From Margaritifera margaritifera (lineage: Eukaryota > Mollusca > Bivalvia > Unionida > Margaritiferidae): 64,000 nt of DNA. The notes beneath the pieces were generated by a model. The model was not told the DNA's origin. It searched no databases and saw nothing but the letters and a program-made list of their open reading frames with translations. Positions 47,385-58,999 of this stretch are shown piece by piece; within the stretch, counting starts at the first letter, position 1; each line of letters begins with the position of its first letter. The position numbers and the translations under genes are program-made. The stretch is from assembly GCA_029931535.1 (NCBI GenBank), contig JAQPZY010001684.1:4818001-4882000 (forward strand). The letters run 5' to 3'.

Positions 47385-47444
47385 CAGTGGCGTGGCAATC
47401 AATTCTGGCTCCTACCCCCTCCCCCCGCAAAACTTACGCCACTG
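47385..47444. mobile_element. Very short (60 bp) hAT-like MITE
   Basis: CAGTGGCGTGGC at the left and TTACGCCACTG at the right form inverted ends. GAGTCAAA (47377-47384) and GGGTCAAT (47445-47452) match at 6 of 8 positions as a decayed target duplication. Confidence 0.5.
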
Positions 47445-48427
47445 GGGTCAATATTTTATTGAGGCTATTGAAATATGTGCAGTTTAGCCAGGGGGAAAAA
47501 TGATTAACGCGAACATTGTGTATAACTGTATTTTTTTGTCGGGGGGGGGGGGGGGAGGGGGTTGACTTGAACTTGGAAAGATAACTATCTTTTGCCATAA
47601 TTATTCTGACATATTTGTGAATCTTACATTGTACTTAGAGTGAGGGTGTGTGGGGGCAATTCTCCACCAGATGCACACACACACACACATACACACACAC
47701 ACACACATATTGAAACGTGTATCGGTGTGAGAAAAATTATATTGCCACAAAGGCGATACAAGTGGTATTAACACAGTGATAATATAACCTTTGGAACTCT
47801 GAAGCTACGTTCTTGTCCCATTTAGGAAATACATCTGCCCTATGTTTGAATATTATTTTCATATTTTAGTAATTTTTCTTCTCTCTCTCTCACTCTCTCC
47901 CTACGTCTGTCTGTCTCTCTCCACAATATAAAGACGCAATAAATAAAATTCCCTCATTTATGAAAGCATTGTAAAGCAATGAGGGATGTCAGTCAACAAT
48001 ACCTAAACGCAAGCTTCAAAGGACAACAAGTAAATTTCAAGATTAGCTTATTTCAGATAATTTTCCGTGTGAATCCTGTATATTCAATATTCAGTATCAC
48101 ATATTGTCAGAATAGCACAGCCACTCTACGACAAACGATAAAAGTTTTAGGGACATAGAAACTCAGTTAAATATGATAATAAAATTTGATCATGTTGAGA
48201 TTTAACTCTAATGACACTAATATCTAAGTATCTAGGTAAAGAAAAAATCGCGCATGAATAAAATGTGATTGCAAACCGAAACAAGAATTAGCTTCTGATG
48301 TAATAACTGGGGTGTTACTGAAATAGGTTCGTGGACAATCTGTATACTTTATAAAGTTAAGTCCCAATATAAATTTTCAGGATGGCAGCGTTTTGTAATG
48401 TGACTCCTAGATTTAATAAAATACTTT

Positions 48428-48631
48428 TTGATGGAGAGCGGTGACACAAATCCACGGGCACGCATTTTTAATGTAACATTTGAAGAACAAGTTAAAAATC
48501 TGTTCAAAGCAAAGTCTACGAATGAGGGAGCAGTGAAGTGCATTATGTGGATATTCAGAGGTCATGTAATATCAATCTGGTCTAGTTCTCTAGGTCTCAG
48601 ATATTTTATATTTGTAGTGTTACCATCCTGA
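48428..48631 (+). CDS. Unassigned small ORF upstream of the mariner
   Basis: A 67-codon frame contains a hydrophilic, coding-like N-terminal half (N-V-T-F-E-E-Q-V-K-N-L-F-K-A-K) and a more hydrophobic end. I recognise no family. A possible acceptor (AATTTTCAG near 48380) and a possible donor (AGAG|GTCATG near 48561) suggest an exon, but without comparison this is weak. Confidence 0.18.
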   Translation: MMESGDTNPRARIFNVTFEEQVKNLFKAKSTNEGAVKCIMWIFRGHVISIWSSSLGLRYFIFVVLPS

Positions 48632-48678
48632 TAACATGTGCGCTAAATAATAGGGAAAACTCAATAAAAAGCATTACA

Positions 48679-49959
48679 CGAGGGGCGTTTGAAAAGTTCT
48701 GAATATTATGTTATAACGTTTTTGTTTCTTTGAACCTGTAAATTAATTTATCGCCGATCGATAGACATAATGATGTTGTATAAAATGATCTGGAGCGTAC
48801 AGCACGCCGGACAGCTGCAGATATATGCGAGTGACGTAATATAGGTAAATGACAGTGACCTAAAAATGTCTGAGAAGGAGAACAATTCTGCTACTGAAAA
48901 AAGAGTATATTGTAAAATCCGGGCGCTTGTAGGGTACTCTCCGACTGATATCAAGGCCAACTTGGATAAAGTTTACGGATGTGATTCTCTGTCATATCCT
49001 ACAATTTTGAAGTGGATTCAGTTTTAAAAATGGCCTGGAATCCATGGAAGATGACCCACATTCTGTAAGACTTTTGTCTGCTATTGGTGAGCGGGAAGTG
49101 GCTGGTGTGAAGATGGCAATTGATGAAGATGCTCGATACACATTGGAATATATTTATATTATCACAGACATTTGTTCGTCAGCTGTTTTTAATATATAGA
49201 AGAATCATATAAAGCTCAGAAAGGTTTTTGCAAGATGGGTCCTGCAGTTGTTTACGGCTGATCAAAAACAGACTCTGGTTGGAATCGCCAAACAGCTACT
49301 CGCCAGATATGAAACGAATGACCAGGACGTTTGAATGAGATTGTCACAGGTAATAAGTTTGGATCGGAGAAAACGAGCAGTGACCACAAATCGCCATAGT
49401 CGTACTGTCAAGAGAGTTTTATGCGCATTAATTTTCGATGCAAAAGACCCGGTCGTTCAGGTACATGTGCTTGACTCTGCTAGTGTCACTGAACATTTTT
49501 ATCTCTCCAAAGTGTTGCCAAAAGTTGTTGAACACTACCGAACCACTCGTCCGCGCACCTGTACCCGAGGTATCCCTTTACTTTATGACAACGCACCGGC
49601 GCATAAATCTGCCGTCGTGACAGACTTCCGAATGGAGTACAGCATCCAAATTGTTGCACATCCTCCATACAGCTCTGATTTAGCTCCATGATTTTTTTTC
49701 GGCTGAATCCGGTTATCATAGATTCGCCGAGGGGCAGACGATTTGAATGCTGCCATGTAGTTCGAAGTGCAGTTTTCCAGTGTATGAACAACATACCAAA
49801 AAGTTAATACAAAACGGCAGTAAATAATTGGATAATCAGACTGAGATGTGTGTAGAGGTGCATGAGGAGTACTTTGAGGGTATGCACTGACGTTTTGTTC
49901 ACTAATAAAGAACTTTGTTGTATATCGCACTAAATTTCATAACTTTTTAATATCACTCG
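48679..49959 (+). mobile_element. mariner-family transposon with both terminal inverted repeats
   Basis: The left end reads CGAGGGGCGTTTGAAAAGTT then CTGAA. The right end, read in reverse complement, is CGAGTGATATTAAAAAGTTA then TGAAA, a clear imperfect inverted pair. The 1281-bp length is normal for mariner. The right end is followed by TA, and the left TA appears mutated. It carries a broken transposase gene. Confidence 0.75.
48866..49691 (+). pseudogene. mariner transposase, broken
   Basis: The first frame starts at ATG 48866 and encodes the N-terminal helix-turn-helix region (I-R-A-L-V-G-Y-S-P-T-D-I, then S-Y-P-T-I-L-K-W) before a stop at 49025-49027. The catalytic part is open from 49335 to 49691. 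It has I-F-D-A (first Asp, codon 49437-49439), L-L-Y-D-N-A-P-A-H-K (second Asp), and H-P-P-Y-S-S-D-L-A-P, after which a TGA falls one codon before the expected third Asp of the DD34D triad. A small deletion probably caused that stop. The linker between the two parts is also frameshifted, so the protein cannot be active. Confidence 0.8.
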
Positions 49960-51310
49960 TATCAATGAGTGTAATTACTGTAACATTCTGCTGGTGCTGT
50001 TGCTTGACATCAAATTGTTTGAAAAGAAGAAAATATTACTTGTAAATCATCAGTAGGCGTTGCTCAATACCGCCGGGACAATATTCAAAAGAGGCATTGA
50101 CACCAGTGAGCTTCATGATAGAAGATAATCCGCCATTGTTCTGGCGGAAACAAGCCAGAGCTGACAAATTCCGAGTGACGAAGTGACATCAAGCTTTCTC
50201 ACCAATCGGCATGCTACGTATCAAAACAGCCCGTGCCTGCACTGCCGGAAAACATGCGAATTTATCCATTCAGTATATATGATTCTCTAAAGTCCGTTCT
50301 GCAAGCGGTGCGTATTTATATTATCCTGTTTGCTTATGATCGTAAATGCAGTTTTCCTGGAAAGACGACAATTAATTGACTAACGAAATTTGGGTCAAAC
50401 CTCTCACCTAACTAGACTGCAAGCTTATCAAGGCCCATAAGGCACGTTTGAATGCAGAAATAACAAAATAAATACAAAAACCATCAACAGATAAATTCAC
50501 AATCATTCAAATCTATAGGTTACTCATGCTATGGACCGTAGACTGTCGGATTCGACTGTCCTCTGACTCCCCCCCCCCCCCCCCCATGTTCCTGGTATCA
50601 ATGTGCGCTAGACAATTCGCATCACTTTATCGTATAAAAACAGTCATTAATTGGATAATGACACTAATTGAAGAATCAGCTGTAGGAAATAAATGTAACA
50701 AGTTAATATTCAAAATTATTATGTACTTTAGGAACTTATTTTCGTCCATGTAGAAAAACGGTTTACTCGACCATCGTGTTAGCCGTATATAATTGTGTCC
50801 AGATAGACACGTATCCTTTAATCAGAAGGCCAGTATGGACAGAAAATGAAAAAGGTTCTCAAATGTTGTCCTTCAAGAGTATATGACCTTTTTACAATGT
50901 CCGAATACACCAGTTAAGCTATAGAATTATTTTTTCAAAAAACAGTTTTCATCTGGAAATTACAAGTAACAATCAGCATCAAGAGCTCTCCAAATCAGAT
51001 AAACTCATGCATTCTCCCACCAGGAGTACGGTGATAACACAAATGAATTTAAGACGCAGATACGTTGGCTTTAATACACACTTGTAGACAAGCCGAGCAT
51101 CTAGTTACTTAGAACATTAATTTACGCTAAGTAAACAGGTTTTTAATTACAGCAGTACGTGTATACGTGACACTTAACAGAAGAGTTGTGTTTGTGTTTA
51201 TAATATCTTCAATGTGAATTTAAAGCAATTCAGTGCATCGCGCAAATTCTACGTCATTTAATGAGAGAAAAATGTACAAAGAAGCGAAAGAAAGCGTAGC
51301 AGATTAATAA
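49960..51310. other. Stretch without a supported gene
   Basis: Mixed DNA. A slightly GC-richer piece at 50050-50330 contains CCGCCATTGTTCTGGCGG (a short palindrome), a CCAAT-type ACCAATCGG and a TATA-like AGTATATATGA, which could be a promoter, but no ORF follows. A C run is at 50568-50586. Confidence 0.3.
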
Positions 51311-51314
51311 ACAT

Positions 51315-51570
51315 CCAAACCTCTCTATAAAGGCCACTCACGGGACAAGAAAATTTTATGTACTATGAACAAATGTGCTTTACAAAGAGAAATATGCGAG
51401 TAGACGTAAGAAAAATAGATCAGACACAAAATCCGTTTATGAACAGGTGTCCCTAAGAAGAGTAATATATGATTAGACGTAAGTAAAGTAGCTCAGACAC
51501 AAAATCCGTTTATGAACAGGTGCTCTTTATATAGAAGTGTCCACTAAGGCAGGTACCAGTGTATTTAAAT
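51315..51570. repeat. Dispersed repeat with internal 73-bp duplication
   Basis: TAGACGTAAG followed by CAGACACAAAATCCGTTTAT and GAACAGGTG occurs twice in tandem (from 51401 and from 51474). Related wording (TTATAAACAGGTGTCC, AGCAGGTGTCCATTAAGATA) occurs at 59310-59430, so this is probably a dispersed non-autonomous element. Its ends are unclear. Confidence 0.4.
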
Positions 51571-52059
51571 ACATTGATTCGGAACCAATTTCTTATGTTT
51601 AAAGTAGTTGTAGTAGTAGTTTATTTTATAAACTGTTACATTACTTGTAGGGTAATTAAGTAGAAGAAAACAAGTCTCATTGAAAATTGATTGATTGACT
51701 GATTTATTGATTGATTAAATGATTCGTTTGGGTTATGCAAGTCCATATTATTGAATTATAATTCTGTTATATATTATGTCTTTAACTTTATTTGTCATTT
51801 TTGCCTACAATTATTATTATTAATTATTTGCCTTTGCTAATTCATTCTGCATTAGTAAGCAGCTTTCTGTGCCAAGAATTACAAGACATAGATGGATCGG
51901 GCCTTGAAATTTTTGTATCGTACGATTATTTTCAAAAATCGCAGGAGGCTAAAGAATAGTTTGTGCAGCAGCTTTTTCCCAAGCAATCTCGGGTCGAATT
52001 ATTTTGTTTTGTGTTTTTTTTGGGAGAGTTGCTGTGATAACTTGAATCAATGATGACGC

Positions 52060-52345
52060 AAAGAGTTTGTTTGTATTCATTGTCCAATTTGTAGAGAAGA
52101 AACCCATATTAAAGAGTTTGTATTCATTGTCCAATTTGTAGAAAAGAAACCCATATTAAAGAGTTTGTATTCATTGTCCAATTTGTAGAAAAGAAACCCA
52201 CATTAAAGAGTTTGTATTCATTGTCCAATTTGTAGAGAAGAAACCCATATTAAAGAGTTTGTATTCATTGTCCAATTTGTAGAGAAGAAACCCATATTAA
52301 AGAGTTTGTATTCATTGCCCAATTTGTAGAGAAGAAACCCATATT
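52060..52345. repeat. 47-bp minisatellite, 6 copies
   Basis: The unit is AAAGAGTTTGTATTCATTGT followed by CCAATTTGTAGAGAAGAAAC and CCATATT. The - strand frames through it (L-F-N-M-G-F-F-S-T-N-W) are artefacts of the repeat. Confidence 0.95.
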
Positions 52346-52349
52346 TTCT

Positions 52350-55300
52350 AGACTTATGTAACTTATGCAGTTCGCAAAAATGGGGATTGATCCAAAAAAA
52401 ATTCCTCTTGCCAAAAAAAAATGTATATAATTGATGACTTTGGCTTTTGAATGAAACTCTGCCTAACAATACAATAACCTTTTCTCTTTCGTACAGCATT
52501 TAGACGTGTGCATGCATCTCATGCTGGATCTATCAAAGCATTCTAGCAACCGCCATAAAAAAAAGGAAAAAGTTTCCACCCAAATGTCTTTCATTCATGC
52601 TTCACTGTTTACAATCTATCGTGTTTTTTTTTCCGCCCATGAAAACAATATACATTTTGATTAGAAATAAATCTGCACTTGTAATGTAAAATATGGATTT
52701 CTCAGCCGTCACAAGTGTAGCAGAAAGTAGGTGTAACCGTTTGGAGGAGAGAGCGCAATTGATAAAGCCACGTGGAAAAGTAAGTCATCTGCGCCAAATG
52801 TTGTATACATAATGTTTCCTGAAATATGAATAATAATAAGACCACGACAATGTAAAATAAGATATTGACAAATAGAAACAAAATGTTACATAATGATTAC
52901 TGAGATAGTAAATGAGCGGAAGCTAATCAAGATGCTAGAACCGGCACATCCTCTAAAAATAAACAAACGCAACATTGGCGGCGGTTATAACATTACGGGC
53001 ACCCATGACCTTCAAGAGACCACCCGGTTTCGTGGTGTGTGCATGGGTAAAAGGAAAATTACTTGAAAAACATTAAATTTGAATAACAAAATGGGAACCC
53101 TATTCAGCCATGTTTTTATAATATTTGTTTTATTACCTTCTTTGATTCAGTGTTGAGTTCGAGTCACAATGCCTCTTGGAAAACAAAATACGATGACGTT
53201 TGCAAATATGAGAGTTTAATGTATCAAAAAACAACGATTTTATGTTTAATTTTTGTAAACAAACATTGTACGTTGAAAAGAAAGAAAATTTGAATATAAA
53301 TTAATGCTGAGACTATTAAATGTATTTTTATTTTCCTTATGAATTCAGTAATCTGAAGACCAATAGAATGATGGGATTTAAAAGCACCGTTGAACTAATT
53401 TGGGTATGAAACTGACTTTGGTTCCGATGCATAGACGTTTATTTTGCTCAAAATATTCTTAAACTTCTTTAAAATTCTCTTAATGTATAACATGGTTGGG
53501 GAGAAAGAAAGAAAAAAAAGAACATGTGGAATCCTCAAATGAAATCACCTGCGAAGTACCTCCTTTTCGTTTTGGTACAATAATATCACTATAACAACCG
53601 CTGGTTTTGCAGCTGATCCAAAGATGATTGGTATAACAGACTCCTTAACAGGGCCGTGAGCTGCAGGAGCTATCAATAGTGACAATTTATCAACAGGAAT
53701 ACCAATGTAAAAAACAAAACAAAAAAAAAAACAAACTATTTTAGGTTCGGAAAACGTTTATATCTGTAGATATAATTCCCGTTTAGCTTGACATGGTTTA
53801 ATTGACAGCGACATCTGTCGATAGTTCTTCATCGATATTGTTATTTTTTTTTTCTTTAATAAGAAGGTAAATCATTTAAAATCTCGCGCTTAACTTGAGA
53901 AATAACTCATAATGCGCAAATAACACCCTGAACTTTCTTTGCCCTCAAGATTTAATGTGTTTTCCACCAACAAGCGATGAAATAATTCACTTTAGTATAC
54001 TCTTCCATGCTAGTGGAGAAGGAGGCATATTGTTTTGCCGCGCTGTGCAGTACGTCAGTACGTGTGTTCGTCCTAATTCGTTTTAAAGCAATTACACAAA
54101 AACCACGACGTAGAGAAATTAAATGTGTAGTCATGTTGAGATGTATATGCAGATGTACTTATCACTCCTACGTGCCATTCAAGCATTTTTGTATTTTTCA
54201 TAGCCCCCCCCCAACACACACAGTGTTTTACTTATATTTTCTTCAGTGAAACCCGTTCAGCACAGTTACAATATGCTTAGAACCTACTTGAGAGAGGAAA
54301 AGGTAATTTTATCCCTCCCCCCCCCCTCCGAAAAAAAAAATTTAAAAAAAAAAATCATAAAAACGAAACAAATGTAATGGAGAATATAATCGAGGTAAAA
54401 TGCATAAAATTCCGACACATGTCAATATAAATAAAAGTTTGACTGCATGATGGCGTCACTTTTGTAAAACACCAGAGGAGAAGCTAACAAATATTGGCGT
54501 TCCCAGCTTTTGCTCTGTTGAGCTGATGGAATAAAATAACTTGTTATATCTATCCTAATATAAAAAACGATAATGATTAGTATTTTAAATACCCAATATT
54601 TAATATTTTTTCCCTATTAGCCCTTGTGCGATGAATTAAATGTGTTAAACGAGAGTGCGTATCGTCGCGTTATTGTCGTCGTGTTTTTTTATAAATATTT
54701 TCTTTATCTACTTAAATTGACCTTAGTGTGATAACATTTTCGAAATTCATGCATAATTAATGAAGCAATGGACCAATTTACGATGCTGTTACCTCTCAGC
54801 GGGGACAAGTTTTGAGAACATTTACATGGACTACAAATACAAACTGAATACCAATTTTACCAACTTCTTTGGCAGAAATATGTTTTTTATTGGATTTTCC
54901 ATACATTTGGTGAACACTTAAAAAATGAAAAAGAAAAAAAAAATAGAAAAACCTATAATTTAGGCACTTTAATTCACCTTGAACTCTTCATCGTTGAGTG
55001 ATACGACTGAATCACGGTGTCATAGTTTACCACCAAACAGTCACAGGATTCAACACCTAAACAGCGTTTGTTTATACGCGTGATTTCATGGTAACTAGGG
55101 TCTACTTGCTCACCGTCCTATCTAACACGCTTGACATCCTGCGTGTACGGCTAAGGAAAATAACGTCTTGTACCTAACTACGGTGTCTGCAAAGAAGTGA
55201 ATAAGAGACCAAAGTGGTGTCTACAAAATAATCTTACCCGACACAGGTCATACACGTCTTAGGCTTATGATGTAATGAACTAGACGATGACATTCAATAG

Positions 55301-55440
55301 TACGTCATAATTTTAATTAATACAAGTATTTGACAAATGCAAATAACGAAAACAAGGAATGAAATAGAAGCAAATCACTTTATAAACCATGAACAGAAAC
55401 AATATTTTGTATGGTATATCATAAAGATCAGAAGAAAAAA
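52350..55440. other. Stretch without a supported gene
   Basis: AT-rich DNA. The only protein-like stretch I noticed is on the - strand near 53705-53551 (F-Y-I-G-I-P-V-D-K-L, then A-A-H-G-P-V-K-E-S-V-I-P-I-I-F-G), which ends at a possible CGCAG|GTGATT donor. I could not identify it. Confidence 0.35.
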
Positions 55441-55448
55441 AAGTCTTA

Positions 55449-55560
55449 TATTTCTTGTATCAACAAGGACCTTCGTGTTTTGGATGACTTATTTGTAAGG
55501 TTTCTTTTATCAACAAGGACCTTCATGTTTTGGATGGCATATTTATAAGTATTCTTGGCG
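55449..55560. repeat. 60-bp tandem duplication
   Basis: ATCAACAAGGACCTTC followed by TGTTTTGGATG occurs twice at 60-bp spacing. Confidence 0.85.
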
Positions 55561-55659
55561 AATGATCCATGCGTGCGGTAGGGGTTTTGCGCGTAAAGAT
55601 GACGTTTTAGTTTCATCTGCTGTCACTGTCTTGGAAAATGAGAACCAAATAACTGGGTT

Positions 55660-55827
55660 CCTCTGTCTACACCACATAACATAGCGCCCATTCCTCTGTC
55701 TACACCACATAACATAGCGCCCATTCCTCTGTCTACACCACATAACATGACGCCCATTCCTCTGTCTACACCACATAACATAGCGCCCATTCCTCTGTCT
55801 ACACCACATAACATAGCGCCCATTCCT
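55660..55827. repeat. 33-bp minisatellite, 5 copies
   Basis: The unit is CCTCTGTCTACACCACATAA followed by CATAGCGCCCATT. Two - strand frames (W-C-R-Q-R-N-G-R and L-C-G-V-D-R-G-M-G-A repeats) are translations of it. Confidence 0.95.
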
Positions 55828-56140
55828 TGGAGGTGACTAACGGTGGCAACCATTCTGCCTCAGGTGTGTCCCGTGATGATGTTCTAGGTGTCCCGTGATG
55901 ATGTTCCAGCTGAGTACGTCTTGAACTTTTTAAAAGAGCGTTGTTTATATACAAACTTGGATTTTGTATTTTAAGGATTTTACCCATTTTTAGCTTTATC
56001 TTTGTTTGCCTTTTTAGGGATACCTAAACTTATTCGGCACTGTATAGCCAGGACTGTGCTGATGTGCATACATGCATACATAATATACATACAGGCATTG
56101 AGAGCAAACACGCAGTGTAAACGCTGAAAAAAATAATAAT

Positions 56141-58268
56141 AGAAGATACCATAAAATCCCAATGCTTAATTTATCCTCTTAGCTCAATGTAGTAACAGTA
56201 TTTAGCGCTTCTCATGCCAAAAAAAAAATTCTTTTATGTTGCGCAAATCCAAATGACAGGATCATTTCAGGATCCTACACAATCAGATTTTTGGCTGCTC
56301 TATGTAAAAAAATAAATGTAAAGAATACCGTGTCAATTTTTTTTTCATCGCTTCCAAACCAAACTGCGAAGATTTTGATTTATGCCCTTCAAGATGCAAA
56401 CATTATTTGCTCTCTCTTGTTTACCTCATCTTTGTTCTTCCAAACTGTGTTTGCATTTTATGTTACAGCATTTGTTTATGCCGACTAGTGTCCAATCTGA
56501 GAACTTTTTGACTGAAGTAAAATAAAGGGACTTAAAGCAGACTGTATTTGTAGACATTTAGTATGCTATGTATATGTATAAAGGGACTTAAACAGATTGT
56601 ATGTGTAGAGGTTTAGTATGCTATGTATATGTATAAAGGGACTTAAACAGATTGTATGTGTAGAGATTTAGTATGCTATGTATATGTATAAAGGGACTTA
56701 AAACAGATTGTATGTGTAGAGGTTTAGTATGCTAGGTATATGTATAAAGGGACTTAACGCAGATTGTACGTGTAGAGATTAAGTATGGTATGTACATGTA
56801 TAAAGGGACTTAAAGCAGATTGTATGTGTAGAGGTTTAGTATGCTATGTATATGTATAAAGGGACTTAAAACAGATTGTATGTGTAGAGGTTTAGTATGC
56901 TATGTATATGTATAAAGGGACTTAAAACAGATTGGATGTGTAGAGGTTTAGATATGCTATGTAAAAAGGGACTTAAAGCAGATTGTATGTGTAGAGGTTT
57001 AGTATGCTATGTGTATGTATAAAGGGACTTAAACAGATTGAATGTGTAGAAATTTAGTATGCTAAGTATATACATAAAGGGACTTAAAGCAGATTGTATG
57101 TGTAGAGATTTAGTATGCTATGTATATGTATAAAGGGATTTAAATCAGATTGTATGTGTAGAGGTTTAGATATGCTATGCATATGTATAAAGGGACTTAA
57201 AACAGATTGTATGTGTAGAGGTTTAGTATGCTATGTATATGTATAAAGGGACTTAATACAGATTGTATGTGTAGAGATTTAGTATGCTATGTATATGTAT
57301 AAAGGGACTTAAAGCAGATTGTATGTGTAGAGATTTAGTATGCTATGTATATGTATAAAGGGACTTAAAACAGATTGTATGTGTAGAGGTTTAGTATGCT
57401 ATGTATATGTATAAAGGGACTTAAAACAGATTGCATGTGTAGAGGTTTAGTATGCTATGTATATGTATAAAGGGACTTAAAACAGATTGGATGTGTAGAG
57501 GTTTAGATATGCTATGTAAAAAGGGACTTAAAGCAGACTATGTGTATAAGTTGAGCAATGCTTTGCATATCTATAAAGCGACTCAATGCAGATTGTATGT
57601 GTAGAGGTTTAGCTATGCTGTGTATAAGGGGACTCAAAGTAGATTGTATGTGTACAGATTTAGATATGCTATGTATGTGTATAAAGGGACTTAATGCAGA
57701 TTGTATGTGTAGAGGTTTAGCTATGCTGTGTATAAGGGGACTCAAAGTAGATTGTATGTGTACATATTTAGATATGCTATGTATATGTATAAAGGGACTT
57801 AATGCAGATTGCATGTGTAGAGGTTTAGCTATGCTGTGTATAAGGGGACTCAAAGTAGATTGTATGTGTACAGATTTAGATATGCTGTGTATATGTATAA
57901 AGGGACTTAGAGCAGATTGTATATGTACAGATTTATATATACTATTATAAAGATAATAAAAAAGTGAGACAGGGAAACTAATCTCTTCTTAAGTAGAATG
58001 CAGTAGTTGGCAATTAATTAAAAATTAAAGTAATTAATGTACTAATACGTTGAACGCGTTTAAAAATAAAGTGTAAAATATAGAAAGAAAAAGAATCGCC
58101 ATAAAGAGTAATGTTCCTACTAGATTCGAATCACACACATTTCTGTATTTTACATCATATAGCATTTAGATCCAGGAAAATGTTTCTTTTTGAAAATGAT
58201 ACAGAAGATATCATAATATTCCAATGCTTAATTTATCCTCTTAGCTCAATGTAGTAACCGTATCTAGC
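56141..58268. repeat. Pair of 68-bp direct repeats flanking the 56-bp satellite
   Basis: AGAAGATACCATAAAATCCC then AATGCTTAATTTATCCTCTT (56141-56208) recurs at 58201-58268 as AGAAGATATCATAATATTCC then AATGCTTAATTTATCCTCTT, continuing through AGCTCAATGTAGTAAC. The two copies are closely similar and in direct orientation. Confidence 0.8.
56522..57940. repeat. 56-bp satellite array, about 25 copies
   Basis: The unit begins ATAAAGGGACTTAAAACAGA followed by TTGTATGTGTAGAGGTTTAG and TATGCTATGTATATGT. The later part (from about 57550) alternates two variant units, one with GGGGACTCAAAGTAGATTG, giving a higher-order period of about 109 bp. Frames on both strands here (C-M-C-R-G-L-A-M-L-C-I repeats and the reverse) are repeat translations. 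Confidence 0.95.
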
Positions 58269-58739
58269 AACTGGAATTTTAGTCCTGGAACCGTAACCAC
58301 AGGGCGTGCCAAGATTGTTACAAATATTTTTAACGTCCTCTTTAGGGTTTAAATCTACAAAACTAACATCATTCACATTCAATGTCGCTTTTTATTTTTC
58401 GAAGTGAGTGTTAGTACCTGAATTCGGAATAGAAGTCTGTAAGTCTTTTTTTTTAAAAAATAGTATCTTATATTAGTATGGATGTGATTTTATTTCTTTC
58501 TAAGTTAAAAATTGTTTGCTAAAGAAAATAGCGACTTTAGTTTTAATATCTTTGTCCAGTATTTTAAACACTCATTTTTTTATTATTTTTGAAATGCAAA
58601 TACATTGACACGGTATTAACTGCAGATTTATTAATTTGGGGATGGGGACGTTGAGGAATATCTAATAAAGCAAATGTAATATTTCGCATATATTTATTTT
58701 TTAAATAACAGTAGAAAGTCTGCGTGCACTGTGAAAATA

Positions 58740-58957
58740 CACAAAGGTCAGGGAGAACAATTTACCTCTAAACCTTAACGGCCATTTTAACACATTATTG
58801 GCTTTATCATGCCAAGGAATGGAGCTAAGCGCCTTTCCCAAGGACACATTGAGGCAGCCTACCCAGGTGGGTATCGAACCTGCGACCCTTGGATTAAGAG
58901 TATTCCGCTCTATCAAGTGAGCTACCATAGTTGGATAAGAGTTGTCCAACTGAGTTG
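58740..58957 (-). mobile_element. tRNA-Lys-like SINE, family 2, copy 2
   Basis: The - strand reads GTAGCTCACTTGATAGAGCG (A-box region), then ACTCTTAATCC, where an anticodon loop with CTT would fit tRNA-Lys, then GGGTCGCAGGTTCGATACCC (B box). A body with CCTTGGGAAAGGCGCTTAGC and a tail AATAATGTGTTAAAATGGCC follow. Mismatched stems and the fused body make it a SINE rather than a tRNA gene. The tail matches the 29.7 kb copy. Confidence 0.65.
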
Positions 58958-58999
58958 GTTACCTACACAATTTCATGAAATTTTCACAGCATACTTAAA

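Noticed and set aside
57512..57950. 113- and 130-codon frames on opposite strands
   Set aside because: Both lie wholly inside the 56-bp satellite. The regular peptide repeat follows from a unit pair whose length is close to a multiple of three.
58740..58957. tRNA-Lys gene on the - strand
   Set aside because: The boxes and an anticodon-like CTT are present, but the stems pair poorly and the sequence runs into a SINE body and tail shared with 29.7 kb.
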